A DNA stretch of 64,000 bases from Tethya wilhelma (taxonomy: Eukaryota; Porifera; Demospongiae; Tethyida; Tethyidae): NCBI GenBank assembly GCA_964030475.1, contig CAXIPT010000003.1, forward strand, positions 11,792,510 through 11,856,509. Direction: 5' to 3'. The number at the start of each line of letters is the position of its first letter. Positions within the stretch are counted from its first letter, which is position 1. The notes beneath the pieces were generated by a model, which was given only the letters and a program-made list of their open reading frames with translations, did not search any database and was not told the origin of the DNA. Below, one piece after another: positions 35,140-47,500 of this stretch. The position numbers and the translations under genes are program-made.

Positions 35140-35890
35140 GATCATGTTTTTCAGTGTCGAACTGACCAGCCCACCCTGTTGAGGTGTTTCCATGGGAGAC
35201 ACATTAGTCATGTGACACTTGGTGTTCGGTCTGTGTCAGTAGCTCTTTCGGCCATTGTGAGCACATGGTTTGTAGTTGAGGGATCAAATCTCCCCTGTGT
35301 GCTCACTGTGATGTGTGTGATCATGGTAGTGGGTGGAGTTGATGGGCTGACCCTGTGCTAGGTCTAATCCTTCCCAACACATACAAAACTCGTTAAGATA
35401 ATGATATTCAATATGCATGTTTGAATACAAGCTATAGCTTGTAGAATTACAAACTTGAAATGTTTATTGATCAGTACCAATGCATAACTATAACTATAGC
35501 TATAGCTAAGCTAAGCTTCACACAGTGCTATGTCAAAATTAATATTAATGATTACTTACAAATATTAGTTACTACAATACAACAATATGCAGTTCCCTTA
35601 GACTGTCAATAAGTTTCTTGACCAATATTATAACACTTCCAAGAGTTTTCCCTCGAGTAACAGCTTCTATTCCCACTCTTTTGTCATTCCTAGCACTGAG
35701 CCACTTTGAACATATAAGGTTAAGACGGTCAACTGTGTAGCTCCCACCACTCTCTTGTTCATTGTTGCCAATGGTTACTTGAATGTTTTATCACCTCTGA
35801 ATCATTGTTGGAAGTCTTAGGACCATATATATATATAGCTGATGATGTAATGGGTAATGAGCCTATTTCTATGGATACACTCAACACTGT
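35140..35890 (-). pseudogene. Inverted, internally deleted copy of the FN3 module (copy C)
   Basis: In reverse orientation this stretch matches the FN3 exon around 30700-30914, then skips directly to sequence corresponding to about 31520-32045. The FN3 remnant is at about 35640-35840 and the flank at 35145-35640. The exons for the Cys-containing domain are deleted. Small indels break the FN3 reading frame. It is a decayed third copy of the module seen at 24387 and 30583. Confidence 0.7.
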
Positions 35891-35954
35891 CCCATGCAGC
35901 TGATAATAATTATTATCACAAAGTTATAATAATAATCATAGTCAGTATATAAAA

Positions 35955-36398
35955 TCAGTGTATTTTGGTCATTTCATAAGCTGGACATGTCTCCATTTTT
36001 AGCTGACCACCTGAAGTAGTTGGGACTATCTCGTCTGGTTCTTCATAAATGGCTCCTCCACTGCTTCCTTTAGTCTGCTTTGTTACTCCTAAAATGGTAC
36101 AATAATGGAATATTTTATACAACTTCAGCTTGGTGATCAACCATGGTCATGCTTGCACTCAAGCATATAAGACTTAGTATTATGTTATAGATTACCTTTG
36201 ACTTGCCTCTTTCTCTTGTATACTCTACAATAAATAATTATTGCAGTTTAGGTTAAAATTAAGTCACTTGTCAATTTAAAACTTACGCCAAGGCATTGAA
36301 GACTCCACTAGTCACCAAAGCTGCTACCAGTATGACTATGACTGCTATCAGTCCAGCAATTGTTGCAGACTGAGAGTTACAGCTCTGGTCATTTTCAC
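35955..36398 (-). CDS. Transmembrane and cytoplasmic-tail exons of a surface receptor (3' end only)
   Basis: Three minus-strand exons join in frame: 36398-36287, 36224-36196 and 36088-35955. The first encodes a short extracellular stub (ENDQSCNSQS) and a transmembrane helix (ATIAGLIAVIVILVAALVT). The second encodes a basic stop-transfer stretch (VYKRKRQVK). The third encodes a 44-residue tail containing AIYEEPDEIV and CPAYEMTKIH before the stop. YEEP fits a YxxP SH2-binding pattern, so phosphotyrosine signalling is possible. No ectodomain exons lie upstream on this strand within the contig, so the gene is incomplete. It may belong with the Ig/FN3 exons at 32525-34223 if this contig is inverted. 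Confidence 0.7.
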
Positions 36399-36409
36399 CT
36401 AATAGTATA

Positions 36410-36902
36410 ACAAGTATAGTAAAAATTTCATAAAAAATACAGTGTAGGAATGGGCAGTGTGGTAAAAAGTAAGGAAATAAGGCATGTCGCAATTTCGGCA
36501 CATGACTACTTCATTTTCATTTTTGATTCCTCATACATCCTGTCATATGAAAATAAATATTGATATGCTTCAAACAATGTTGTACATGCCTCGATAAAAT
36601 AATGGTTTGAATTCCGGCATAGATCATGCATGCCAATCAGCCTATGCTGCAGAGTGGCCACCTTATGCTGCCAATGTATTAATAATTGAGGTGTGGAACT
36701 TAACTGTTAGCTAGCTAAGTGGGGCAAAGTATATAAGCAGGCAATCTAGGCAAAGTTGTTTTAGTTAATCCTCAATACTCTACTTGGGCATGAAAAAATG
36801 AAGTAGTCATGTGCCGAAATTGCGACATGCCTTATTTCCTTACTTTTTACCGCACTGCCCATTCCTACACTGTATTTTTTATGAAATTTTTACTATACTT
36901 GT
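36410..36902. mobile_element. MITE, about 108 bp inverted repeats (family 1, copy 2)
   Basis: Left arm at about 36410-36517 and right arm about 36795-36902, homologous to the element at 27724-28085 but with a longer centre. The element starts 12 bp from the transmembrane exon. Its T-rich end therefore forms the polypyrimidine tract of that exon's 3' splice site on the minus strand. Confidence 0.85.
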
Positions 36903-36983
36903 TTGTTCACTTTTTTCAACACTAAAGTGAGGAGACTATAATTATTATCAGGGACTTAGTAAGTCCTTACAAAAAGCTGGAGT

Positions 36984-36992
36984 AGTACTACN

Positions 36993-37052
<60 letters not shown>
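36984..37052. repeat. (GA)n microsatellite adjoining an N join
   Basis: About 34 GA units directly after the N at 36983. The thioredoxin reductase gene loses continuity here, so the N hides missing or misplaced sequence. Confidence 0.85.
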
Positions 37053-37055
<3 letters not shown>

Positions 37056-37131
37056 TAGATTTGCTCTTTTGGTGAATTGCAACTGATCATTGTTTTGCAA
37101 ACTGACATCTAGATATTTGCATATTGCCAAC

Positions 37132-39223
<2,092 letters not shown>

Positions 39224-40371
39224 GGACTTTGCACTGCCTGGTGCCTACAGAAACATCATCGTCAAACCAGGCTCTTTGAGCTGGTAAGTATATTGTTTAT
39301 GAGTGTGACTGCCCTTTACCATACCAGCTAGTTAGTGTGTGTGATTGTATGATAATAGGGAGATTCTTCATTATGACGATGTGACCGTTGCGCTTATTCC
39401 GACCGATCTTGATGTCATGGCTGGAAAAACAGAAGCTTGCTCTTTAACAGGTTAGTATGATAGTGTGATAGCTGCATTCCATTCCAAACACTGCACTCAT
39501 ATTAACATTCTTTGTAAACCCACAAGCATTTTGTAGTAAGCCAGTTATATATCTACTAGAAACATGTGAAATGATCAGACTCATTCAAAGCCAAATACTT
39601 CTTTTGGAATTTTTTTTGGAAGGCCCTTAGGGTGCCTGCTGATGAACGAATTTTGTCAGTTTATTATGACTCATTTTTATGTGCCAGGTAGGCCTTGGCA
39701 AATTATTCTCAAAAGTTTGCCTATTATTCTATCCTTTTATTCCCAAACTTTAAGCCCATTATTCTTTTCAGCCAGCCTATTATTCTTGCATTATTCTCAG
39801 ATAAAACACAATTACAGTATGTAAATTTATCAAAATAACAATTTTTAGCGACATTCAAAGTCCTAGATATGTTTTTTTCCAAAAGTTCACAAAAAAAAAT
39901 TGCACCCAATACAGTTAATTTTCATTTTTTTTTAAATTGTTGTAATGCTCTTTGGGTTGATTGCATATCTTCCGTAGAGAACTATACCTGCAATTCTGCG
40001 GTGATGCACCCAGTTGTTCAGTTTTTGGACATTTAAGCGGTGCAAATTTTCACTACAAAACTGAGAATTTATATACCTATTATTCCCAAACTACAGCCTA
40101 TTATTCTCAAATTATTCTGGGAATATTTGCCAAGGCCTAGTGCCAGGGCATGCATGCAATCAGGCATTAGGAGGGATTTGGGATTGTAAACTTATAAGAC
40201 CATTAACTTGTGTGTATTTCCACACATGCAGGTGGTGTGTACAAAGCTCTCAAGTTGGACTTTACTCTCCCCCCCTCCACCTATGCCACCATGGCCGTCA
40301 GGGAGCTACTTCGACTGGACACCTCAGCAGCTTACCAAGCCTCACTGAACAAGGTGGAACAAAAAGAATAA
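39224..40371 (+). CDS. PUS7: tRNA/mRNA pseudouridine synthase PUS7, 3' exons (partial)
   Basis: C-terminal part of a TruD-family pseudouridine synthase, which converts uridine to pseudouridine in tRNA and mRNA. Exons 39224-39283, 39359-39450 and 40232-40371 encode [33 protein letters not shown] and [20 protein letters not shown], ending NKVEQKE. The last block corresponds to the family's C-terminal FSLP-SYATMA-RELL signature. The catalytic Asp and all earlier exons are missing upstream, where the N at 38979 abuts the TXNRD fragment. AATAAA overlaps the stop codon (40367-40372). The last intron carries a hAT-like MITE. Confidence 0.88.
39689..40139. mobile_element. hAT-like MITE with 8 bp target-site duplication
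   Basis: Perfect 15 bp terminal inverted repeats (TAGGCCTTGGCAAAT and its complement) bound a 451 bp element. It is flanked on both sides by GTGCCAGG (39681-39688 and 40140-40147), an 8 bp target-site duplication as made by hAT transposases. The interior has several CCTATTATTCT motifs near both ends and no coding capacity. Confidence 0.85.
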
Positions 40372-40820
40372 AGTTTACTCCATGCATGGGTGCTACAAGA
40401 TGTGCATGTACAATCATAATGTTGAGACTTGGTATACGTATGTGTTGAGGCTTATACATATGTCTTGGAATTTTTTTCCTGCACTGTTTGAGTGTACAAC
40501 AATTTACTTTGAATTCACCGTAATAAATTATTATTAAATAATAACAATGCATTGATGTTGTACATTTGATGACAACGTTATATAGAAACTGAAACAAACA
40601 TAACAGTATACAGTAAGAAACAATGGAGCAATATACATGTATATGACAGAAATATATGCTATAATATTATAGTCTCAGTAGAAAATCTTTAAAAGCAATT
40701 GCTGGCTATTTGACATTGATCCGGTGTATGTATCTATACCTAGTACAGTTTCAGCTCTGTAGTGTATATAGAGAGAACATCACATCCACAAGTTTGTTAC
40801 GACACAGCAGCTAAGATTTT
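40372..40820. other. Intergenic region between convergent PUS7 and NFYB
   Basis: AT-rich DNA holding both 3' UTRs. No further feature recognised. Confidence 0.45.
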
Positions 40821-41367
40821 CTAACTCACTATTTGTCCACTGAATCCTGAGTATGTTTCACCAAGAGCTGTCGTTGGCTGGTGTCTTTGATGAGCATTGC
40901 TAGTTGGTATGGTCACTGGTGTCGTTGCCATGGTAATGGTACTGGTACCCCCACCCATGTTGGGTACCACTTCAATGACTTGTTGGGGATTAGTCGTACC
41001 ATTGTCGAGTGGTGTCATGGGGGCGAGGCTACCACTAGGAAGACTGCCTGAGGCAGAGAGCTTATCAGCTTTAGTGAACTAATGGAGGAATAAATGTAAT
41101 ATCTACATGATGGTGGTTGCACGGGAATTTATCTGTCAGGTTTTTACTAACCTCTCTGTATTTCTGAAGATAGAGTTTGAGTGGTTCAATGTAGTTGTCA
41201 AACCCTAACGTAGCCATCGCCAGCAAGATGTCATCTCCAGTTATTGTCTTTCTCTTCTCTTGAATGCACTTGTCAGAAGCTCTTGAGGAGAGAGGGAGAG
41301 AGTCAAAGGAAACCACACACCTCTGGTTCATGTGAGTGTGAGTGAGCAACGTGTGTGTGTGTGTGTG

Positions 41368-41408
<41 letters not shown>

Positions 41409-42390
41409 GGATACTCGCTAGTTATGAAGCTGACAAACTCTGACACACATTCCTGCATACACTCCTTGGCATCCTTAGACACCTGCACCAACAAACACAC
41501 ACACAAACCACATTGAGATGAGACGTACATACACTTGAATGGATAAGGTGTAGAATACCTACCTTCCCATTCTTTGGTATGGCATTTCTCATGATTCTCG
41601 CAACATTGTGGATCGGAAGAAATCGATCCTGCAAGAAGACAGTCCTCCCTCACCTCAAGTTCTCAACAACACCACACAATCGTGACATTGTACAACAGAC
41701 TTACCTGTTCTCTGTAAACTGTTGGCTTCATTCTCTTTGAGCTTCTGTTCCCAGTGTTGCCACTCACTGGAGGCTCAGGCTCAGCCATGCTGTACTGGAA
41801 CCTCAGGTGTTCGGGATCACTACTCACATCCCCAGCGGCAATGGCACTCAGATCTGTAGGTAGGAGGTTGAGAGAAAGAGAGTAAGTAAGTGAGGCGTAA
41901 GCATATAGACATTCCAGCCATATTGCACACCTTCGACCAAGTGAGGTTGGTGTTGCAACACAGAGTTCAATTCCCCCGACTGCTGCAACCCACTCAAGAC
42001 CTGATGCAAATCGGTCTCTGCCGCACCACCCCCTGTAGGTGTGCCCCCCATCTGCTGTACCCCCTGCGGTCCCCCCACAGCGGCCACCGACACACTAGTT
42101 ACCACTCCATCCATTGGCTCTTGTTGCCGTGTCACTCTAACTACAGCAGGAGAGGAGATGTTACCACCTGCGGGTTGGGAGGGCAGAGCTGATAGCACCA
42201 ACGCTGTGGGATGTTGTCCTACCACTGGGATTCCGGCGATAGTTTGGGTTGACGCCTGCTGAGTGGAATCTCCGCCATGTTGGGTTGTGAAATGATGGTT
42301 AAGGCGAGAGACTCCTAATGATGTAGGCCCTGTGATGTCTTCTACAATGTTTGTGGTGGTCTGTGTTGCTATGGGTAGATGCGTAGCCAT
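40821..42390 (-). CDS. NFYB: Nuclear transcription factor Y subunit beta
   Basis: Histone-fold subunit of the CCAAT-binding NF-Y complex, acting in the nucleus with NF-YC and NF-YA. Six minus-strand exons: 42390-41931, 41853-41705, 41628-41563, 41482-41415, 41281-41152, 41078-40821. Total 1131 nt, 376 residues. The histone fold runs from about residue 195 to 291: [73 protein letters not shown]. Human NF-YB has 207 residues. The extra length is an N-terminal Gln/Thr/Gly-rich segment of about 150 residues, likely disordered, and a Thr/Gly-rich tail. The exon 4/5 border (AGC GA|GTATCC) fits the conserved ITSEAS reading. It shares a divergent promoter with UBL4A that contains three CCAAT boxes. 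Confidence 0.93.
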
Positions 42391-42998
42391 GATTGATATA
42401 ATCACAGGGGTCTCCTCTTTAGATTACTTTTCTCTTGTATTGGCAAATCCATTCAGCACATAAAGCAACTGTAGAAGACCACACTGGATAATTTAAGTTT
42501 GGCCTAGCTACACCGTTTCATGATAAAAACTAAGGCAGCTGTGCATAATTACTTATCTACACAGATCAACATGGAAACATGACAAATGTGATAAATGATG
42601 CAAATAAAATGGCCGCTGTTTTGAAAACACGAACCGTGTCTTATCATGTGTGCATTCAAAGACCATACAGGACACATTCTCTGTCAAGAAGAGAGCAAGC
42701 AAAATGCGCACAGAAACGCACGACTCGCGGTTTTATTTACCAATCTTACCTAGAGGTGATCTGGTTGGCTAGTCGGGAGGACCAATCACAGCTTTCTCAG
42801 TGAGTCATCTGCCAACGGTGACCAATCAGCGCCTTTCTTGGGGAATAAGACATTTACGGAACCTTGTGAACGTCCGCGTATTTGAAACATTTACGGAAGT
42901 ATGCAAATGTCCGTATTCTACAAATTGTAAGGGGTAACCCCTCTTAGGTGTCTGTCACGGCTAGTGCAAGTGGTGTTTCCTCTTTCTGATAGCCAAAA
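42391..42998. promoter_or_regulatory. Divergent promoter of NFYB and UBL4A
   Basis: 608 bp between the two start codons. It contains three same-orientation CCAAT boxes (42740-42744, 42782-42786, 42822-42826). The third reads GACCAATCAGCG, the preferred NF-Y site. ACGGAA repeats occur at about 42856 and 42892. The region holds the likely core promoters of both genes. Confidence 0.6.
42740..42826 (+). promoter_or_regulatory. Three CCAAT boxes spaced 40-42 bp
   Basis: CCAAT at 42740, 42782 and 42822. The second (ACCAATCACAG) and third (ACCAATCAGC) have the flanking bases favoured by NF-Y. The spacing is near four helical turns. The region lies 170-260 bp upstream of UBL4A and 350-450 bp upstream of the NFYB start codon. 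Confidence 0.6.
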
Positions 42999-44285
42999 AT
43001 GAAGATCAAAGTCAAAGTTTTGAAGGGAGAAGAAGCTTCACTGGAGGTAAAATTGTATTAGTCTCACATCACTGCACATCAAAGCAGATCCAACAATTTT
43101 CCTAGCACAAAACAAGTGACATAAATTTATTGATTGTGTTCACACTTTTATCCCCCTTTCAGTTTGAGAACGATGCAGTACTTGTGGAAGACTTGAAGAA
43201 AGCAATTGCTGAGAAGCTCAACATCCCTGCAGAGAAACAATCCCTGGTCTACAAGGGAAGAGCACTCTCAGGTACTGTAATGGGCAAACACTCAGAAATT
43301 ATAAGCTGTTGACAATTAATAGTACTAAAACTACCAGGTCTTGCTTGTGTACAAATGCTATATAATATCTGGCTGTGTACAGAGTTGGTGACTCATTATA
43401 TTTCTCCCCTCTAGATTTAAAACCGTTAAGTGATTATGGTATCACTGATGACTCTAAAGTGATGGTCTGTCCCAAATCCACCCCCTCCTCCTCATCAGCA
43501 ACATCATCAACCCCCTCCTCTAAATCACCCTCGAAAGCAGCTACATCAGCAGCTGCAGAAACAGGTACTAGCAAAGCGTCTGCTGCAGTTGAGCCTCTCC
43601 AACCTGCCGATGAGCCTTACAAGGACTGGTCTGGGCTCTATACCAAGTTTGAGATGGTTTTTTCCGAGCATTTTAGTCCGGACGATACAGAGAAGATTTG
43701 CCAGTACTTCAGAGAGGTGGGTACCCGTAGTGAAATAGTGGCTATCTTGAGACGACCACTGCATAAAAACTCGTATTATGCATTGCATCAAGATGAGCCA
43801 ATTTTTGGATATATCTGTGCCATAAATACACTGTAGTAATATTGTGAACAAGCCTTTTGTGTAGCTAAGTGGTTGTTATTGTGTGTGTATTGAAGGAGGC
43901 AACATATAGGGAGTTGATAGTGAATGTGCCAAGACAGAGTGTGTATCTACGTTATAGTGCAAATGGAATCTGTGTTTGTGTAAAGTGTGTGTGACTGTTG
44001 TGTGTGTGTACAAGTGTATGTGAGTTTGTGTACGTAAGCTAGTAACACAACTTTCAATTTTCTTAGCTGGTGTCATTTTGTGTAACGTATATTAATATAC
44101 ATGCATTTATTTGTATTTGTACATTGTTGTAGGAACTGAGAAGATGTGTGTATTCCACTAACCTAGACCAGATTGAGTTCATTGCTAAGCAGAGTCTCTA
44201 CATCCACGAGAATAGGCAGTACGAACTCAGGGACAGCTATTATAAGAAGTATGAAACTCCACAGGAGCAGCAGCCACCTTCCTAG
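42999..44285 (+). CDS. UBL4A: Ubiquitin-like protein 4A (GET5 homologue)
   Basis: Part of the BAG6-UBL4A-GET4 complex that passes tail-anchored membrane proteins to the GET3/TRC40 ATPase in the cytosol. Exons 42999-43046, 43163-43271, 43415-43716 and 44133-44285; 612 nt, 203 residues (human 157). Residues 1-73 are a ubiquitin-like fold (MKIKVKVLKGEEASLE, AEKQSLVYKGRALSD, LSDYGITDDSKVMV). A Ser/Ala/Thr-rich linker of about 45 residues follows, longer than in human. The C-terminal Tugs-type domain (WSGLYTKFEMVFSEHF, LDQIEFIAKQSLYIHE) aligns in pattern with UBL4A WQLISKVLARHF. All phases agree. The C-terminus lacks a diglycine, as expected for UBL4A. Confidence 0.85.
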
Positions 44286-44524
44286 CCTATAGTTCAATGT
44301 AGCACACTCAATGTTATGTCCTGCACATTTGCGACAACATGCACTTCCTTTTTCTACTTCCAATAATTATAATGTTGTAATAACTGAGCTGGCTTTAGGG
44401 GAATACCCTGGTGCTATTTGGAATGACTCAGCAGATCAGAGCATGTGATAAGGGAAATTTTCTGTTGTGGACCTGTGAGCGATCATAATTTGAGAGAAGG
44501 CAACAGCTGAACTAACGTACCGCC

Positions 44525-47500
44525 ATGGACGAGTCCATCATCACAGTGACGGTGGAGAGCATGAGGCCAGATATCAACGAGGTATGGTAGCCTAGCTAGG
44601 GGAGGGACTGAATATTTAATATATAATTTTCCAACGTGGGAGGTCCTTTGTTGGGTTGCTGTTATGTCTGTATCTACACACTATCAAAGAACTGTATGAG
44701 TTAACTTAGTAACGATCATGTATATAGCCAAGAGTAAATAGCTGAGTGGTGCTCTGTTGGCCTGATATTCAGCTAGTCACTTGCAGTAGATATAATAAAG
44801 TTCCATGGTAGCCTATATATGTATACTATGATGTTTGCAGGCCAATGCCACTCCAGCTAAGATCAAGAGCAAACTAACCTACAGAGATGAAGAGGAACTT
44901 GAAACTGGCATGCAGAAGGTGCAACCACTTACCTTCCTAGGTGAGCCAATATGCTGGAAATAGCTCAGTGTGGTACCTCACTGATGATTCTTAGTATGTG
45001 TGTGTATTACACAATTTGAGGAATGACCTAGGATGAGATAATATGACACTGCGAATTGAGATCATGCTGTGTTGAATAGATACTGTGGTATCAATATGTA
45101 CCTCACTGTGTTGTGTGTGAAGAGTGTTACAAACTTGAACTACTGTTTATTTCCAGATGAAGAGATACAGAACTACAAAGATCAGATCTACGATGCTGTG
45201 CCTGAAGCTCAAGCTATCCAAGATGGTAAGAAGTCATGCTGTCAAACTGTGTGTGTACTAATACTGTTTTGTACCATGTATGAGTGATCATGTATGTACC
45301 GTGTTTGGATTGGCCTGACCTTTGACCTTTCATGCAGACGTCCCTTCTCTGGTTCTCAGTAAAGTCAACCACGTCATCAAGATAGCTAAGGAGGGTGAAA
45401 CAACACTCTTCAAGGCAAGCCAGCTGCTCGAGTTTACATCAGATGCCTTTGACTACGCTCGCCAGGCAAGCAAGAACAAGTCACAACTCAAAAAGGAGTC
45501 TGTAGCTTCTCTGAAGACGTATGATGACACTTTCAAGAAGATGATTGAGTCTCGCATCAACGCCAGGATGGACGATGCCGGTGAACAGCAGGAGGAATGC
45601 TTTGAGCTTCTAGGTGAGTGGCTTCATGTACTCACTGTCACAAGTGTCAGTTAGATGTCGGTACACTAAAAACACACGTAATTACTCTTAGTCTGGCTTG
45701 ACTGATAGTGTAGACATGTGTATAATGATATTGTTATGTGCATGCAGTTGTGGCTGGGTGGGTAAGATCTCTGACCTACAACCTTAGGGTTGTGACTTCA
45801 AGTCCACCCACTGGTGTAAATGTAGAGGTTTTATTTTGTTCCATCCATGAAAATGAAGATTTGCAAGCACTACCTTGAGCATATGCATAGAGAGCTTATA
45901 TTATGCCCTTGTTAATTTTGTGTGAATGTGTAGAGAAAGCTGTTGCACAAGCTGAGAAGGATAACAAGGATCAGGTGGAGTGGGCGGAGCAGGAAGATAG
46001 TGCTATGCAGGAGGAGATCTTGAAAGAGATTCAGGACAATGTTGATGAAACGATCAATGATGAGAACAGTGAACTGGAAATGATCAAAACACAATGTAAC
46101 GAAGACATGTTGGCAATAGGTACTGTGATGTGTGTGTGTGGTGTTGGTCATGATCAAGTGACTTTCACCATTTCTTACAGAGAGTGGACTCTCATCAATG
46201 CACTCATTCATGGACAAGTCAACAGAAGATTACAAAGCATTTGAACAGCGTTGCAAGAATCAATTGGAAGTGAACCTTGCTGAGCAGAGACAACTTAAAG
46301 AGCGTCTTAAGCAACTCGGAGAAGAAGAGACTAAGCTGGTCCACCAGATCACCACGGGTAAGGAGCTCCAGTCCACCTCAGACCAAGCTAGGAAAAGAGC
46401 CGGCAAAGAGATGGCAGAATGGAAAGGAAAAATCCAAGAGCTGTGCCGTCGCACGGAGACCTCTCTACAAGTTATGGACGAGATGAAAAGTGAGTGAATT
46501 GTGATCAAGCTATCACTGGTCATATTTATGTCAGACCATTCCCAGTGTTGTGTTATCCCATTGTATAGCTTTTGTGAACCAGGCCTTCCCACTCATTTTC
46601 TTTGATCACATTTTATGCATAGTCTTACCAACTAATTCGTACTTGGTGAACTTTACAAAGTAGTTTAGTCTGAACATGGATCCATCCTTCTCAGATTGCA
46701 CCAACGTGATGATAGACTTTATTGTTTACAGTAAAGTGTTTTTTATTCCTTCCTTCTCAGATTGCACCGATATGATCATGGACGATGCTATGAAGTGGAA
46801 GAAGACTCGTCGAGAGTGTCTGGACCGGCAGGAGTTGGACAGTCTCCTCATCCTCCGAGACTGCCTCCTCGCCCAGGGGGCCCTCCACAAGATGGTGCTC
46901 TCTGACAGCGAGAACAATGCCAGCATGCGCAGGAAAGAGGTAAGGCAATGCAATGATTACTCCTACTGTATAGCGGGTAAATGTGGTGAGAATTAAATGG
47001 CAAATATTCTGCAAATTGCCAAACAGTTTTATACACACATGCGTGAATATCAACAATGGAGCGTGCAGAATTAAATCGTCAAATTTAAAATCGCCAATCA
47101 CACTAAAATGAAAATTCGCCAAATTTTAAGCCTGCTAAATTTACCCGCTATACTATTTTTCACCATAGAACACACACACATGCAGCATTGTTAGAAATTC
47201 ACATTCACAAAGTCTTAAGAAATACTATACCATAGTGATGTATTGGTGAATTGCACACTAACTACCTTTCCGTCTCCTTCACTAGGTTAGCAAGGTTGAA
47301 AAGGAGAAGAAAGAAGCTGCCAAGACCGGCTTCACTGAAAAGGTGAAGGAGCTGGATGCAAAGATAAATGAATACAAGTTCCAAATGTCCTCCTACGAGA
47401 AAAAGATTGACGGCACTAAACAGAAGTTGGAGAACATTTCAGAGAGACTGCGCACCGTGGATGAGAAGTTGAAGGCAAGGAATGATGCCAGCATTCGACT

